DNA of 64,000 bases. Origin: Bugula neritina (lineage: Eukaryota > Bryozoa > Gymnolaemata > Cheilostomatida > Bugulidae). Within the stretch, counting starts at the first letter, position 1. Every line of letters begins with the position of its first letter. Location: positions 19,648,698 through 19,712,697 of the forward strand of contig OZ037765.1 of assembly GCA_964035545.1 (NCBI GenBank). Reading direction: 5' to 3'. The notes below the pieces were generated by a model. That model did not search any database and was not told where the DNA came from. It was given only the letters and a program-made list of their open reading frames with translations. Shown in pieces: positions 54,401 through 64,000 of the stretch. A program made the position numbers and the translations under genes.

Positions 54401-57400
54401 GAAATGCTTAATTTTAGTTTTATTATTGAAAGAATTTAAACTTTTGCAATTATACAAAAGTTTAAATAAATAAGTCCTAAATGATTGACTAATATCTAAA
54501 AAAAACTGGCAATAATTTGAAAAAAAGTGATAATTTGAAGCTGATTTTATTTAAATAACTCAATAAAAAACTTATTTAATTGCTACTGTTTGATACTCGT
54601 TTTCTCAACAACTTATAAAAGTTAGTTTGACATATGTTCAATAAAACTAAAATGATTAAAACTATTTCACTATATAATAGTAATAACTTTACATAGAATG
54701 TTATTTATTAATAGAAACAATAATATTTGACTAATAAAGTATTATGTCTTCAACACTGTAGATGCTTCACCACTGTGCTACTAATAACATTCTCCTTTGA
54801 AATAATATGTGCAGCTATTGGCCTCGTAGCTTTTACATACTACAAAACATGTGATCCAGTTGCCAGTGGAACTATCTTCTCTAAAGATCAGGTAAACCTA
54901 TTCTTTTAGGATTAATATTTTTGTAATAATCGTAATCTACATTTAACTTGTCATTCTTATGCAGAATAAGGGAGGCATGTCAAATGACACTACATGTTTG
55001 CTGTGATAGTAGAATTTGCTTAATGACACACTTTCACATATTTATTAGTAATAGCTCCTAAAAACTCATGTGAGTTTACAGTATCTATCTCTTTCAGAAC
55101 CCGTAATAGAAAAAGTTTGTTTTTTCAAGTTAAAGATCTTTTTTAATGAAGCAATTATCACTGAATGCTTTTCTTAACATCTCCATTGTTTGAATTCAAA
55201 CCACTGACCTGTATGGGTTTTACTAAAGCAGCACTTTAATGGTTTAATGACTCAAGTGAACTTTTCATGGCTATTAATTTATGTAAATTAATGACTACAG
55301 ATAAATGAACACTTAACCCATACAAGCGCAACAGGCAGACATTTTTTCCTGAAGCATTAATTTATTTATCTTCATCACAGGCCTTAGAAAGGGTTGAATA
55401 GTATAGATGAGTTATCTTTATAGTAATATGCCAAAGTACTAAAATTCCTAATAATATAAAGCTTTTTTCAATTTTCCATCAACAATTGTCATAAGGTAGC
55501 TAGTCTGCAGCATAAAGCAACATATTTAAATGCATATATATGTTAAACAATGAGATAATTACATATGAGTCATCTATATTGCATAAATTGAAGTAAAAAG
55601 AGAGGACAAATCTTTATCAACTCTTGCATGGGTAAATTAAGATCTATCGTTTTGCACATTTCACCTGCTGCAAATTACCTGGTTTTAACATCTAGAAATA
55701 TTCTTAGGGTCGTATAAATGAAGATATTTAGGCAATAAAAACGCTTATGCATTATTATACTTGTGTGATACCTAAAGTAAAATTATACTACATAAGATTT
55801 CACAAACTAGTAGGCTTTAAACTCATGCAGTTCCTATTTACACTCCATGAGAGCTAGTGGATTTCAATAAAACATTTAACTTCATTGCATTGCAGTGCAA
55901 TAAGCATCATATTTTTGAGAATTAGCTATCTACTGTTAAACCTACTGCAAAAATTGACAGAAATTAGTAATCTATAGAGTCTAGGTAGTGTATAGATTCT
56001 ACACTGCATTGTCATTATAATATAATCATATATTTGAATGTTTTAGATTCAGCCGCTGTTTACTATAGAAATATTCCAAAACCTGCCAGGTTTATCTGGT
56101 CTCCTAATGTCTTCTGTGTTCAGTGCATCTCTTAGGTGAGTTACCATCACGTTAAAATGGCTGTAAACATGTGGGGACAATCTCTTGGATTTGTCTACAC
56201 TTTGCACACAATCAAGTGATGTGACTTGGTCTTACAATAGTAAACCAAATAACTAGAATGTAGTTCATGTGCCATTCTCTTTATTTCGGTCTAAACAATT
56301 ACATTCTAAAATTGTTTTTCAACTTAGTTTCAGTTACATGGAGTAAGAAATGATGGCAATGTTAATAAGCAGTTAGTTGATAGTAAATGGATCTCTCTAT
56401 TCAAAGCCATAATAGTATATTGATCTTTTTAAATGGCTTTATTTTCTTGTTGAGACTGCATCAACAAAACTAATACTGGTTGTGCTATGAATATCTCATA
56501 CAATCAACAATCATTGCTAAAAAATAAATACTTTTCTTTAGCATTTCTTTACTAAATTATAGGTGGTCTAGTATAGCTACCTATTCTTTACAACTATCAT
56601 CATATTCAACACTGGTATTAAATACATTTACTGTAACTGCAGCACAATTAGCTCTGGAATGAATGCAGGAGCTGCCATTATTCTACAAGAGGTTATCAAG
56701 CCACTGAAACCTAACATGTCTGACCAAAAAGCCGCAGTCATTTGTAAAATACTTTCCACTCTCACTGGAATTATCTCCATTTTATTTGTCATTTTCTTGA
56801 GGTTTTTTGGAAGTGGACTATTATCGGTAAGACAACTAAATATATACATGTATTTATTTTCAAAAGAACTTTTTATTGGTAGAGCCTAGCTTAATAAGGG
56901 ATTTAAACACAAATTAATTTGCAAAATAGATTTGAACATAATGTTTAAAAATCTTGAACATAGAGTTTTTTTAGAGTGTGTCACGTTTTGAGTTTCAAGT
57001 AAGTACTAATAATTCGTAACATTTTTTGAGGAAAAAAACCTTAACTTAAAAGAAAATGTATGAGGTATCACTTTTCTTATAAATATCGATTTGTCTTGAC
57101 AGTTGCCTGACACTTTTATTCAAGTTTTTTTTAATTATAGCTTTTTGTGCATAAAAGTGTAATATTTCACGTGACAATACATTTAGCGCAGTGGAAGTGT
57201 GCAATCTATAATAAAATGCTCCAAGTTATTAAAAAGTTGACAACTTTGAACAATAGAATAAGAACACTATTTTTATTTGTTCAATTTCTGTTAAATATAT
57301 CCTGAATAAAAATTTAGGCAAAGGTAAAAGACCTGAAATGTTTTACCTTAATCACCTAAATTTTTAAATATACTTGTTATATATTTTACACATTTGTGCT

Positions 57401-58245
57401 GACTTGAAGCATTTCAGTTAGAGCCTAAAGGGATTGCAAGCGCAAGTTGATCTATTTAGCAACTGTTTAATATAGTGTCCAAAACAGCAAATACTCTATT
57501 AATTAAAAAGATTATTTACAGAAATCTGCTTGTTTCTAGGTAACTTTAGCACTAATTGGTATAGCAACAGGACCATCCGTAGCCGCTTTTACTGTTGGAA
57601 TCTTCTTTCCATTTGTTGATGGTAGATGTGCTGTAATTGGAAACGTCATGGCAACAGGTATGTTGACTGCAGTTTAGATAGTCAGTTCAAGCAGTATAAG
57701 GGTTTCTGGCATACATAAAACTGCTTATGTGTGTGTGTGTGTGTGCGTGTGCGTGTGCGTGTGCGTGTGCGTGTGCGTGTGCGTGTGTGTGTGTGTGTGT
57801 GTTAATGCCATTGTTATCTATTTTCATAGCCTTTACTACCTGGTTGAGTTTTGGTGGACTAATCAACAAGCCATACGTGTATTCCTACCCTGTAACTACA
57901 GCTGGTTGTAACATCACAGATGAGAATTTACTTGCTAATATATCATCTCCTGTATATGACCCCAGTACATGGAACCCTCAGTCTCACTACAGGTATAATA
58001 TCTCAGTCTCACTACAGGTATAATATCTATATTATTTTTAGCTTCAACAATTGTATACATTCATATATTTGTATTATATCTGATTATATGTTTAAATTCC
58101 ATGTTACATGTTACATAAGGAATATATAAAACTAGGATCAACAAGGCACAGTAAAATAGACTTATTTCTTTTACTATGACTTATATTATTACTTGCAGTA
58201 TAAATATTTTATTTATTCTGTCAATATATATGTGTGTGTGTGTGC

Positions 58246-58300
<55 letters not shown>

Positions 58301-59836
58301 TGTGTGTGTGTAGTCTTTAAAAATTATTGTAATGGTTTTGTATACTAATTAGTTACTAACTGCATGTTTATTATCAGCTCACCACATCACTAAACCGTGT
58401 GCAATTTAAAGTCTAATTTAAAATCTATAACTCAAGAACTTGTTGAATTATTTTGTATTTTATTATAAGCACTGCAGGTTCTCATTACACACCTAGTTTT
58501 ATTCAACAAATATAACTATGTTAGGTTTAAAATAAAATGTTGAATAAGCTGCTTTATATTATATTAAAATTTCTTCATCTATAGGCTAATTGAATAGTTA
58601 GGTGTTCCTTAACTATCCATGGGCTTTCAAAGTGTCATTTAATTGGCTATAATTTACCATACATTAAAGAATCTCTGTGCAACACACTTCATTTATGCAG
58701 TACTAAAATATTCTTATATACCTATGTTAGTTTTCATTTGCATATTGTTTTAAGGTTGGATGCCTAAACAATTTTGTTTTATAATGAATTTTGTGCCAGT
58801 ATGTACTGAAATTATTTGGAATTGCTGATTGCCTCGAAATGAAATTTTCCGCTACTATAAAACTTATACTAATTATAGCTAACTTTCAATGCATGCTCAT
58901 TGATATGGTTTGAAAGTTCAAAGTTTAAAGCTTCATTTCCAGGAGATCAGAAATCTCAAATCATTTCAGTACATACTCACACAAAGTTCATTATAAAACA
59001 AAATTTTTTAAGCATTCAACCTTAAAACAGTATGCAAATGAAAAGTAACATATATAAGAATACTTTAGTACTGTATAAGTGAAATGTGTCAGGGATTCTT
59101 TATGCTATCAATGAGCATATTTTAAATGCATTATGTTATAATCATCATTATTCTAATACGCTTTTATAGCACTTTTAACCAACGTACACACAGTAGAATA
59201 TTGTAGTGCAAAATTGTAGTTAATGATATTGTTTGAATACTACATTTATAATGTTTTAAGTACATGAAACCGTAATGATATTCAAAATTATAGGACGCTA
59301 ATTGCAATTGCATGTATATATAAACATGATGACTTTTACAAAAACATACTTCAAAAAACACACTTCATTTGACAACCATAATTATTATCAGGCTTGAACT
59401 ACTCAAAAGTTATTATCACAGTTTCCCAAATGTAATTTTAGAGAAGGAGTGTCTGCTATGTATGACATATCTTATGCTTGGCTGACCACAGAAGGATTTC
59501 TACTTTCTATCCTTATTTCCTTAACCTCTAGTCTGATTTGTAAGTTTACACTATCTTCCAGACACTTAAGTTCAATGCTTAGAGCTTCAACTTAAAATTA
59601 AGTAAAAAAATTGTTATTTTCTAAATTTATTCTTTTGAATATATATATATATTCTACTGCTTTATATTGTTAATTTCTAACATCTTATGTTTTGTTTTGC
59701 AGTGAAGAACCGAAATCTTGTTTCAAAGGATCTTTTAGTTTCTTGTGTTGCCAATAGCTCATGCACCCCACAGCTTTTTAAAAAGTATATCGACTATGGA
59801 AAAGATGAAGATGATAGAGATAGCACTAAACTGTAA
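48499..59836 (+). CDS. SLC5A8-like: SLC5-family sodium:solute symporter, copy E (complete, 14 exons, 587 aa)
   Basis: Complete transporter nearly identical to C. Exons: 48499-48689, 49037-49196, 49830-49895, 51143-51194, 51741-51808, 53205-53359, 53865-54020, 54762-54891, 56047-56135, 56643-56826, 57540-57657, 57830-57992, 59442-59539, 59703-59836. Total 1764 nt, 587 residues, open throughout. It keeps GGLKAVLWTDTLQ, the SASLSTISSG Na+-site segment, both exon 12 sequons, and the DSTKL C-terminus. A 25-bp tandem duplication copies the exon 12 donor site (second donor at 58018); using the second site would shift the frame. Introns 2, 3 and 7 each have an insertion missing from C, D or F. The 3' part, including the intron 12 inverted repeat, matches C more closely than D. 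Substrate is inferred from the family only. Confidence 0.92.
49460..49777 (-). mobile_element. Dimeric tRNA-derived SINE (family 2), intron 2 of copy E
   Basis: Two tRNA-like heads in direct repeat on the minus strand. Each starts GCCCCTGTAGCGTA and ends GGTGGGGGC, so the 7-bp acceptor-like ends can pair. Each is followed by ATTATTTTACA, and a linker of about 115 bp separates them. It is flanked by the direct repeat ACACTATT at 49452-49459 and 49778-49785. Copies C, D and F have a single uninterrupted ACACTATT here, so the insertion is recent. The anticodon stems do not pair well, so these are not functional tRNA genes. Confidence 0.85.
50652..51001. mobile_element. MITE with 74-bp terminal inverted repeats, intron 3 of copy E
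   Basis: A 350-bp element. Left terminus 50652-50725 and right terminus 50928-51001 are reverse complements with about four mismatches; both begin TAAGCCTAGGGCCAC. It interrupts the sequence that reads CAGTTAGTAGG in C, D and F, consistent with a TA or TTA target. The interior of about 200 bp has no transposase, so it is non-autonomous. A 60-residue open frame over its left half is not a gene. Confidence 0.88.
51502..51716 (+). mobile_element. tRNA-derived SINE (family 1), intron 4 of copy E
   Basis: Orthologous to the SINEs in introns 4 of C, D and F. Head AGCAGCCATGGTCTTGGGGC, GGGTTCAGAGCCC as box B, AGAAGAGCATCCAGTC core. Its 3' end is about 25 bp from exon 5. Confidence 0.8.
53508..53586 (-). 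repeat. tRNA-like SINE fragment (family 2), intron 6 of copy E
   Basis: Minus strand begins AGCCCCTGTGGTGTAAAGG and contains GAATTCGAATCCCAGTGG as the T-arm-like part. Related to the heads in the intron 2 insertion of the same gene and to the remnants in C and D. It is ancient, since its position is shared. Confidence 0.6.
54094..54302 (+). mobile_element. tRNA-derived SINE (family 1) with 13-bp target duplication, intron 7 of copy E
   Basis: Head AGCCGTGGTTTAGGGGTTAA (box A) and GGTTCGAGCCC (canonical box B), then GGAAGAGCATCCAGTC and a tail ending near CTTGCCTGGGTTT. The perfect duplication TTTAACATTATGC flanks it (54081-54093 and 54303-54315). D retains the empty site TTTACCATTATGC (38870s), and C has a similar one. 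It defines the ends of the SINE family. Confidence 0.92.
57729..57802. repeat. (GTGTGC)n microsatellite in intron 11 of copy E
   Basis: Hexanucleotide repeat ending in pure GT, 27 bp before the exon 12 acceptor. It is at the same site as the 556-bp GT tract in D. Confidence 0.95.
57979..58028 (+). repeat. 25-bp tandem duplication over the exon 12 donor of copy E
   Basis: Unit starting CAGTCTCACTACAGGTATAA occurs twice in a row (57979-58003, 58004-58028). Each contains the GTATAA donor. The original donor at 57993 keeps the frame; the second at 58018 adds 25 nt. Confidence 0.93.
58231..58312. repeat. (GTGC)n/(GT)n microsatellite in intron 12 of copy E
   Basis: About 80 bp of alternating purine-pyrimidine repeat where C and D have only a short ATATATGTAG sequence, so it expanded in E. 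Confidence 0.95.
58662..59104. repeat. Long imperfect inverted repeat in intron 12 of copy E
   Basis: Left arm 58662-58846, right arm 58932-59104. Nearly identical to the structure at 32347-32789 in C and absent in this form from D. Confidence 0.8.
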
Positions 59837-60680
59837 AATATCTAATGTCTATGTTATTGATTATTACATACTATTTATGTTGTCTGAATGTCTATATATT
59901 TATACTTTATGTATACCAATTCATTTGTCTTTCACCAATTTGCCAACTTTTAAAGGGGTTTGGGAGCATTGGGGGTAGCTGGTATAGCTGATAATTATCT
60001 TAATAATCAAAATTGCAACTGAATAACTTATTGAAAGACATTATACTTTCTCTTTATAATGTATTATCACTGTGTGATAAAATGTGCTATAGTTTATATT
60101 TAGATACAACGAATACATCTCATCAGACGCATGTGTTGTTGATATACTCAAAATGAAGCCAGTAATAATACAGAAAAAAGCAAACATGAAAATACTTAAA
60201 TGCCATTCAAGTTTGATTTATTTATGTTTTATATACTTTATGAAAATGCACATCTTCAATACTGTTATATAATGTCATTTGCCAGCCAACTTTGAAATTA
60301 GAGTACATTTATTAATTGATATGTCCTAAATGGTGGGTATTGTGGTTTTATGCTAAACTGCAGAATAATCATATATAAAAACCTTTCCTGTTTCCACATT
60401 CAACATTAATTTATTGTATTTTGCAAATCATGTCTTCAAATCAAATTAGTTTTCTATTTGGCAAGCTAGGAGTAAGTGAACATAACTTGCAAAGCATTAT
60501 CAGAAGACTAAGCCCATTCTGATTGGCTAATCTCAACCTCAAACAGCTTATATTGAATAACTTATTTCTGTGAATGTCATGTTTCATTTGAAAACTGAAG
60601 CTGGAGAGAATAGATTTTCATTTATCATAAATTGATAGAAAAAGTATTTAGGAGTAATTTTACAGCTTTAACACATAACC
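59837..60680. other. Short intergenic region E-F
   Basis: 844 bp with the same layout and the same internal junction (near 60412) as the C-D gap. No gene. Confidence 0.7.
60422..60680 (+). promoter_or_regulatory. Conserved upstream block of copy F (putative promoter)
   Basis: Inverted CCAAT box ATTGG at 60522-60526, 159 bp before the ATG, and a TTGCAAAGCA element near 60487. It resembles the block of D. Confidence 0.35.
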
Positions 60681-63502
60681 ATGTCTATGATGAACACTGG
60701 GATATATTTCAAATGGCCAGACTACCTGGTATTCAGCTTGTCTCTGGTATTATCAGCAGCCATAGGATTCTACTATGCCTGTACTGGAGGGAAGCAGAAG
60801 ACAACTAAAGAATATCTTCTGGCTGACAGGAACATGCATTGGCTTCCTGTTGCAATCAGTCTGGCAGTGAGGTGAATGATGAAATTCACTTGGTAGTTGT
60901 AACTATGAAGTAATAATTCTAATTTATTTTCCTTCCGTTCAGAATGCATGCAAATTTTGCTGAAGAAACATCATGTTAACGAATGTTTTGTGCATCATTT
61001 CTTTGATTTACTTTAGTTTTTTGTAGTTCAAAAGAGTATTATAAATTAATGAAAAGCATAGAAGAAAAATTGGATTTATTACTGCAAAACAATGAAATAA
61101 TTATTGTTGTATTCCATTCCGCTAAATGTTATGCAAATCAATTTATCGCCTCTAAGTTTGTAAATTTATTAATCAGTTATAAATACCCAAAAAAGTTTTG
61201 ATAAAGCTTGTTGTTCATGAATCTTGAATCACATGTTTTTATTTTGCAGTTTCACTTCTTCTGGCATTCTAATTGGTTTTCCAGCTGAGATATACACATT
61301 TGGTACAATATACATGTTTACTTTGGTTGGCAGACCAATAGCGGCTGTCTTATCAGCTAAACTGTTTATCCCAGTGTTTAAACAAATTGGTTCTATCAGC
61401 CTGTACCAGGTAATTCCAAATATAATGTATTATAAACAAAGATAAAAGTTGTTCATTGCGTTTAAGTTCTCTTCAAGTGTTTTTCTATAACTTATAAATC
61501 ATAATCCATTAAAGTGTGAGTAAACTTATTGAATTTAGAAATATAGAAATTGTTAGTGTGTATTGTTTTAATATTTGCTACTACAAGCACTACACAACAC
61601 TACTTATGTATATCATCGTAACCATTAACCTTCTCTTTAATAGCATGACAAATTGTTTAGTTTGAACATTACACTATTGTATTCTGAAGCTATGTATAAT
61701 AACTCACAATGTATTTTTTGTTATCTAGTACATCTATAAAAGATTTGGCAGACTCTTGAGTATTATTCTGCTAGTAGAGGGATTCTTTTTATCGGTGAGT
61801 CATTTAAATATTCAAGTTTGTGTTTGCTGACTTTCAATGCAGCAAAACTAGTGACTAATCTACTCATCGTGTTTTTGATTATAAAAAGCTAATAGGAATT
61901 GTCATCCCAAAACAAAAGCTTTTAAAATTATGCATTTGCAAATTTTACTTCTGGTGTTACAACTATGATTTTCTCAAATTATTAGCACTGTTTTGTAATT
62001 TGTATGCATTATACTACATTTATATGTTCTTCAAAAAGTATGTTATAGAATATTTTTAAGATTGTCATAGTGCGCCAAAATAACACAGCTCACAACAAAA
62101 AATTATAATTCAATTATCAATTTGAATACTGTAAACTGATGTAGAATTATTAAAAAAATCTTCAACAATTGCCTTGCCTGCTAAATATTCTTATGCTTTG
62201 AATAGGTGTCACTACTATTTCTTGAAGCTAAGTAAGCTACTTTAATAATTTTTTTAACAGATAAATATAGCTAGGCGGAATTTTTAAAGCTTTTAGCCTG
62301 TCCTGATGACTTTAGGTAACTAACTTATTAACATAATATGAAAACCACTTTTTACTAACAAATATTTTTTATAGGACATTTAGACAGTAATTGAATGAAT
62401 ATGCTTTGATTAGAAGGTGGACTACTGATTCAACTGGAAATTACATAAGAAAAGATTGAAACGCATAAATCTTTATAAAATATGCATATCTCTGCTTCCA
62501 AGTATAAATACAAGATTTTAATTTGACTGCTCAAATTGTATCATAAGCATATTGTACAGTTAGTAGGTTGCTACTCAACTATAGCTAGAATAATAGTATG
62601 AGAAGATAATCACCATGCAAAGCATATTATATATTGTTACTAGCATATAAAAAACACCAACTGTAAGATTCAGAAAAAGCTACTTTCACTTTTGCAGATG
62701 CTGTTTGGAGCACTAATAATTTATGGACCAGCATTGGCTATGTCAGGAGGTGAGCTGTAGTGTGGTAAAACAAATGTTTTTGAACATATGTCAAAAGTCA
62801 TGGAGGTATAAACTTCATTAGTTGTGCTGTTTAACTTAAATGATTTACAAAAATAACATGTCTAATTTCTTATAAACTACTTGCTTTTTCATTACCTACC
62901 AGTATCATTTGATGTAATAATTTGATGGTAAAACTTTTGTATGATGTTTTTCAACTCTCTTATCTTGATATATAAAACTTTAATCACCTTTTTGTAATAA
63001 TGCAGGTATTGAAATATAAGCTATGTTGTCAACAACTATACCCTATCAACACCCAGTGAAATGTTAACTCCTGCTTCACTGTTTAATAGTGCCATAGTAA
63101 GTAGGCAGCACCAATTACTTACTTACCTTGTAAGTAGTGTAGAGCTCAAGCAAACCATTTCATGATTCAAAAAATATTAGGATGCAACAGTAATGAGGGA
63201 GCATGCAGCCATGGTTTGGGGTTAGAGCGTTTCGCTTAGTGAACACGAAGTCATGAGTTTGAAACCCGGTAAAGGCCATTGGTGATGTTAAGAAGAGCAT
63301 CCAGTCATAATTGCTCTTGTGCCACATATGAATAAGTCCTTAGTTAATAAAAGTTTTTTCCATCAGAGGTTTTCTCGCAGGGATGGCGACCATAAACTCC
63401 CGTGAGTTTTGAGTAGTAATTTTTATATTTTTAGTAACTGGTTTGAACCTCTGGGTTGCTGTATGTTCCGTAGGACTGATTGCTATGCTGTACACAGTCT
63501 TG
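60681..63502 (+). CDS. SLC5A8-like: SLC5-family sodium:solute symporter, copy F (exons 1-5; 3' end outside window)
   Basis: The first 179 codons of a sixth array member. Exons: 60681-60871, 61250-61409, 61729-61794, 62698-62749, 63435-63502, all with the same lengths and phases as C and E and all open. Exon 6 would be expected near 64857, past the window end. It encodes the N-terminal helices, with YLVFSLSLVLSAAIGFYYAC and the conserved GGKQKTTKEYLLADRNM loop. One change is visible in exon 2 (LIGFPAEIY against LIGLPAEIY in C-E). The first 0.5 kb, including intron 1, follows D. From about 61440 it follows C almost base for base, except around 62500-62720. Whether the whole gene is intact cannot be judged from this window. 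Confidence 0.88.
63205..63411 (+). mobile_element. tRNA-derived SINE (family 1), intron 4 of copy F
   Basis: Almost identical to the copy at 25660-25864 in C, sharing its unusual GTTTGAAACCC box B. Orthologous to those in D and E. Confidence 0.8.
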
Positions 63503-64000
63503 GTAAGTAGTTTATTCTTTGGTTTTCTAAATATATTGTATGATAATTTCAACGACATTATGTAACTAATTTTAATTTAATCATGATAATACTGAATAGT
63601 TCTTAGTATTTAACTGGTTATCATAAGGTCGATAAGAAATATATTATTTCGTGAAACATCTTCATGTAAAAATCTCTTAGTTTTCAGTTTATGGAAATGA
63701 TGGATCTACCCATGAGTGGTTGCTTATAAAATTTTCTTTTCAACTGTGTATAGCTGGATGCCCTCAGTAGATAAGGCTGTCACTTTTATTTACCAGAACC
63801 TTTGTTATAAAATTCTGTAGTAAAGCTGATAAAGCCTATGACCTACTTTTGCCACAGCGAATTGGTCAATGACCTCAGAAACTATGTGATAACATAACCA
63901 CTAATGAGATTTAAATTTAGCATGAAAAGTTATTACAAAACTAATAAAAGTACTATTCTAAATATTATATGGTTTCAATAATTATAGGCATAGACAAAAA

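Noticed and set aside
57727-58023. Start codon within the GT repeat giving an alternative protein from exon 12 of E
   Set aside because: The acceptor at 57829/57830 and phase match with C and D explain the frame; the Met is in the repeat.

Overview
The window is AT-rich, intron-rich animal nuclear DNA. Exons are short with GT/AG splice sites, and introns carry long (GT)n microsatellites and tRNA-derived SINEs. A central SINE motif (GGAAGAGCATCCAGTC) recalls mollusc tRNA-SINEs, so a lophotrochozoan, perhaps a mollusc, is my best guess at low confidence. No bacterial, viral, CRISPR or RNA-gene locus is visible.

All recognisable coding sequence belongs to one tandem array of solute:sodium symporter (SLC5) genes on the + strand, closest by eye to the sodium-coupled monocarboxylate transporters (SLC5A8/SLC5A12). 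I call the copies A to F. A (exons 5-15, 470-6192) is cut by the left edge. B (8189-18791, 15 exons, 600 aa) is complete. C (23155-33521, 14 exons, 587 aa) is complete. D (34366-45125) has lost exon 6 and is probably a pseudogene. E (48499-59836, 14 exons, 587 aa) is complete. F (60681 onward, exons 1-5) is cut by the right edge. Every copy has the same exon phases, so the models support one another. A and B are divergent; C to F are close relatives.

Intergenic gaps run about 2.0 kb (A-B), 4.4 kb (B-C), 0.84 kb (C-D), 3.4 kb (D-E) and 0.84 kb (E-F). The alternation and shared junctions suggest that a two-gene C-D block was copied to give E-F. Later mosaic exchange followed: E's 3' part is C-like, and F starts D-like and becomes almost identical to C. 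Exons 1, 6 and 12 are nearly identical between copies that are otherwise diverged, which points to exon-scale gene conversion.

E carries three lineage-specific insertions: a dimeric tRNA-SINE in intron 2, a MITE with 74-bp inverted termini in intron 3, and a SINE with a 13-bp target duplication in intron 7. I found no new kind of molecular system. The interest lies in how the array evolves: conversion, pseudogenisation, repeat-loaded splice sites and diverging C-terminal tails.
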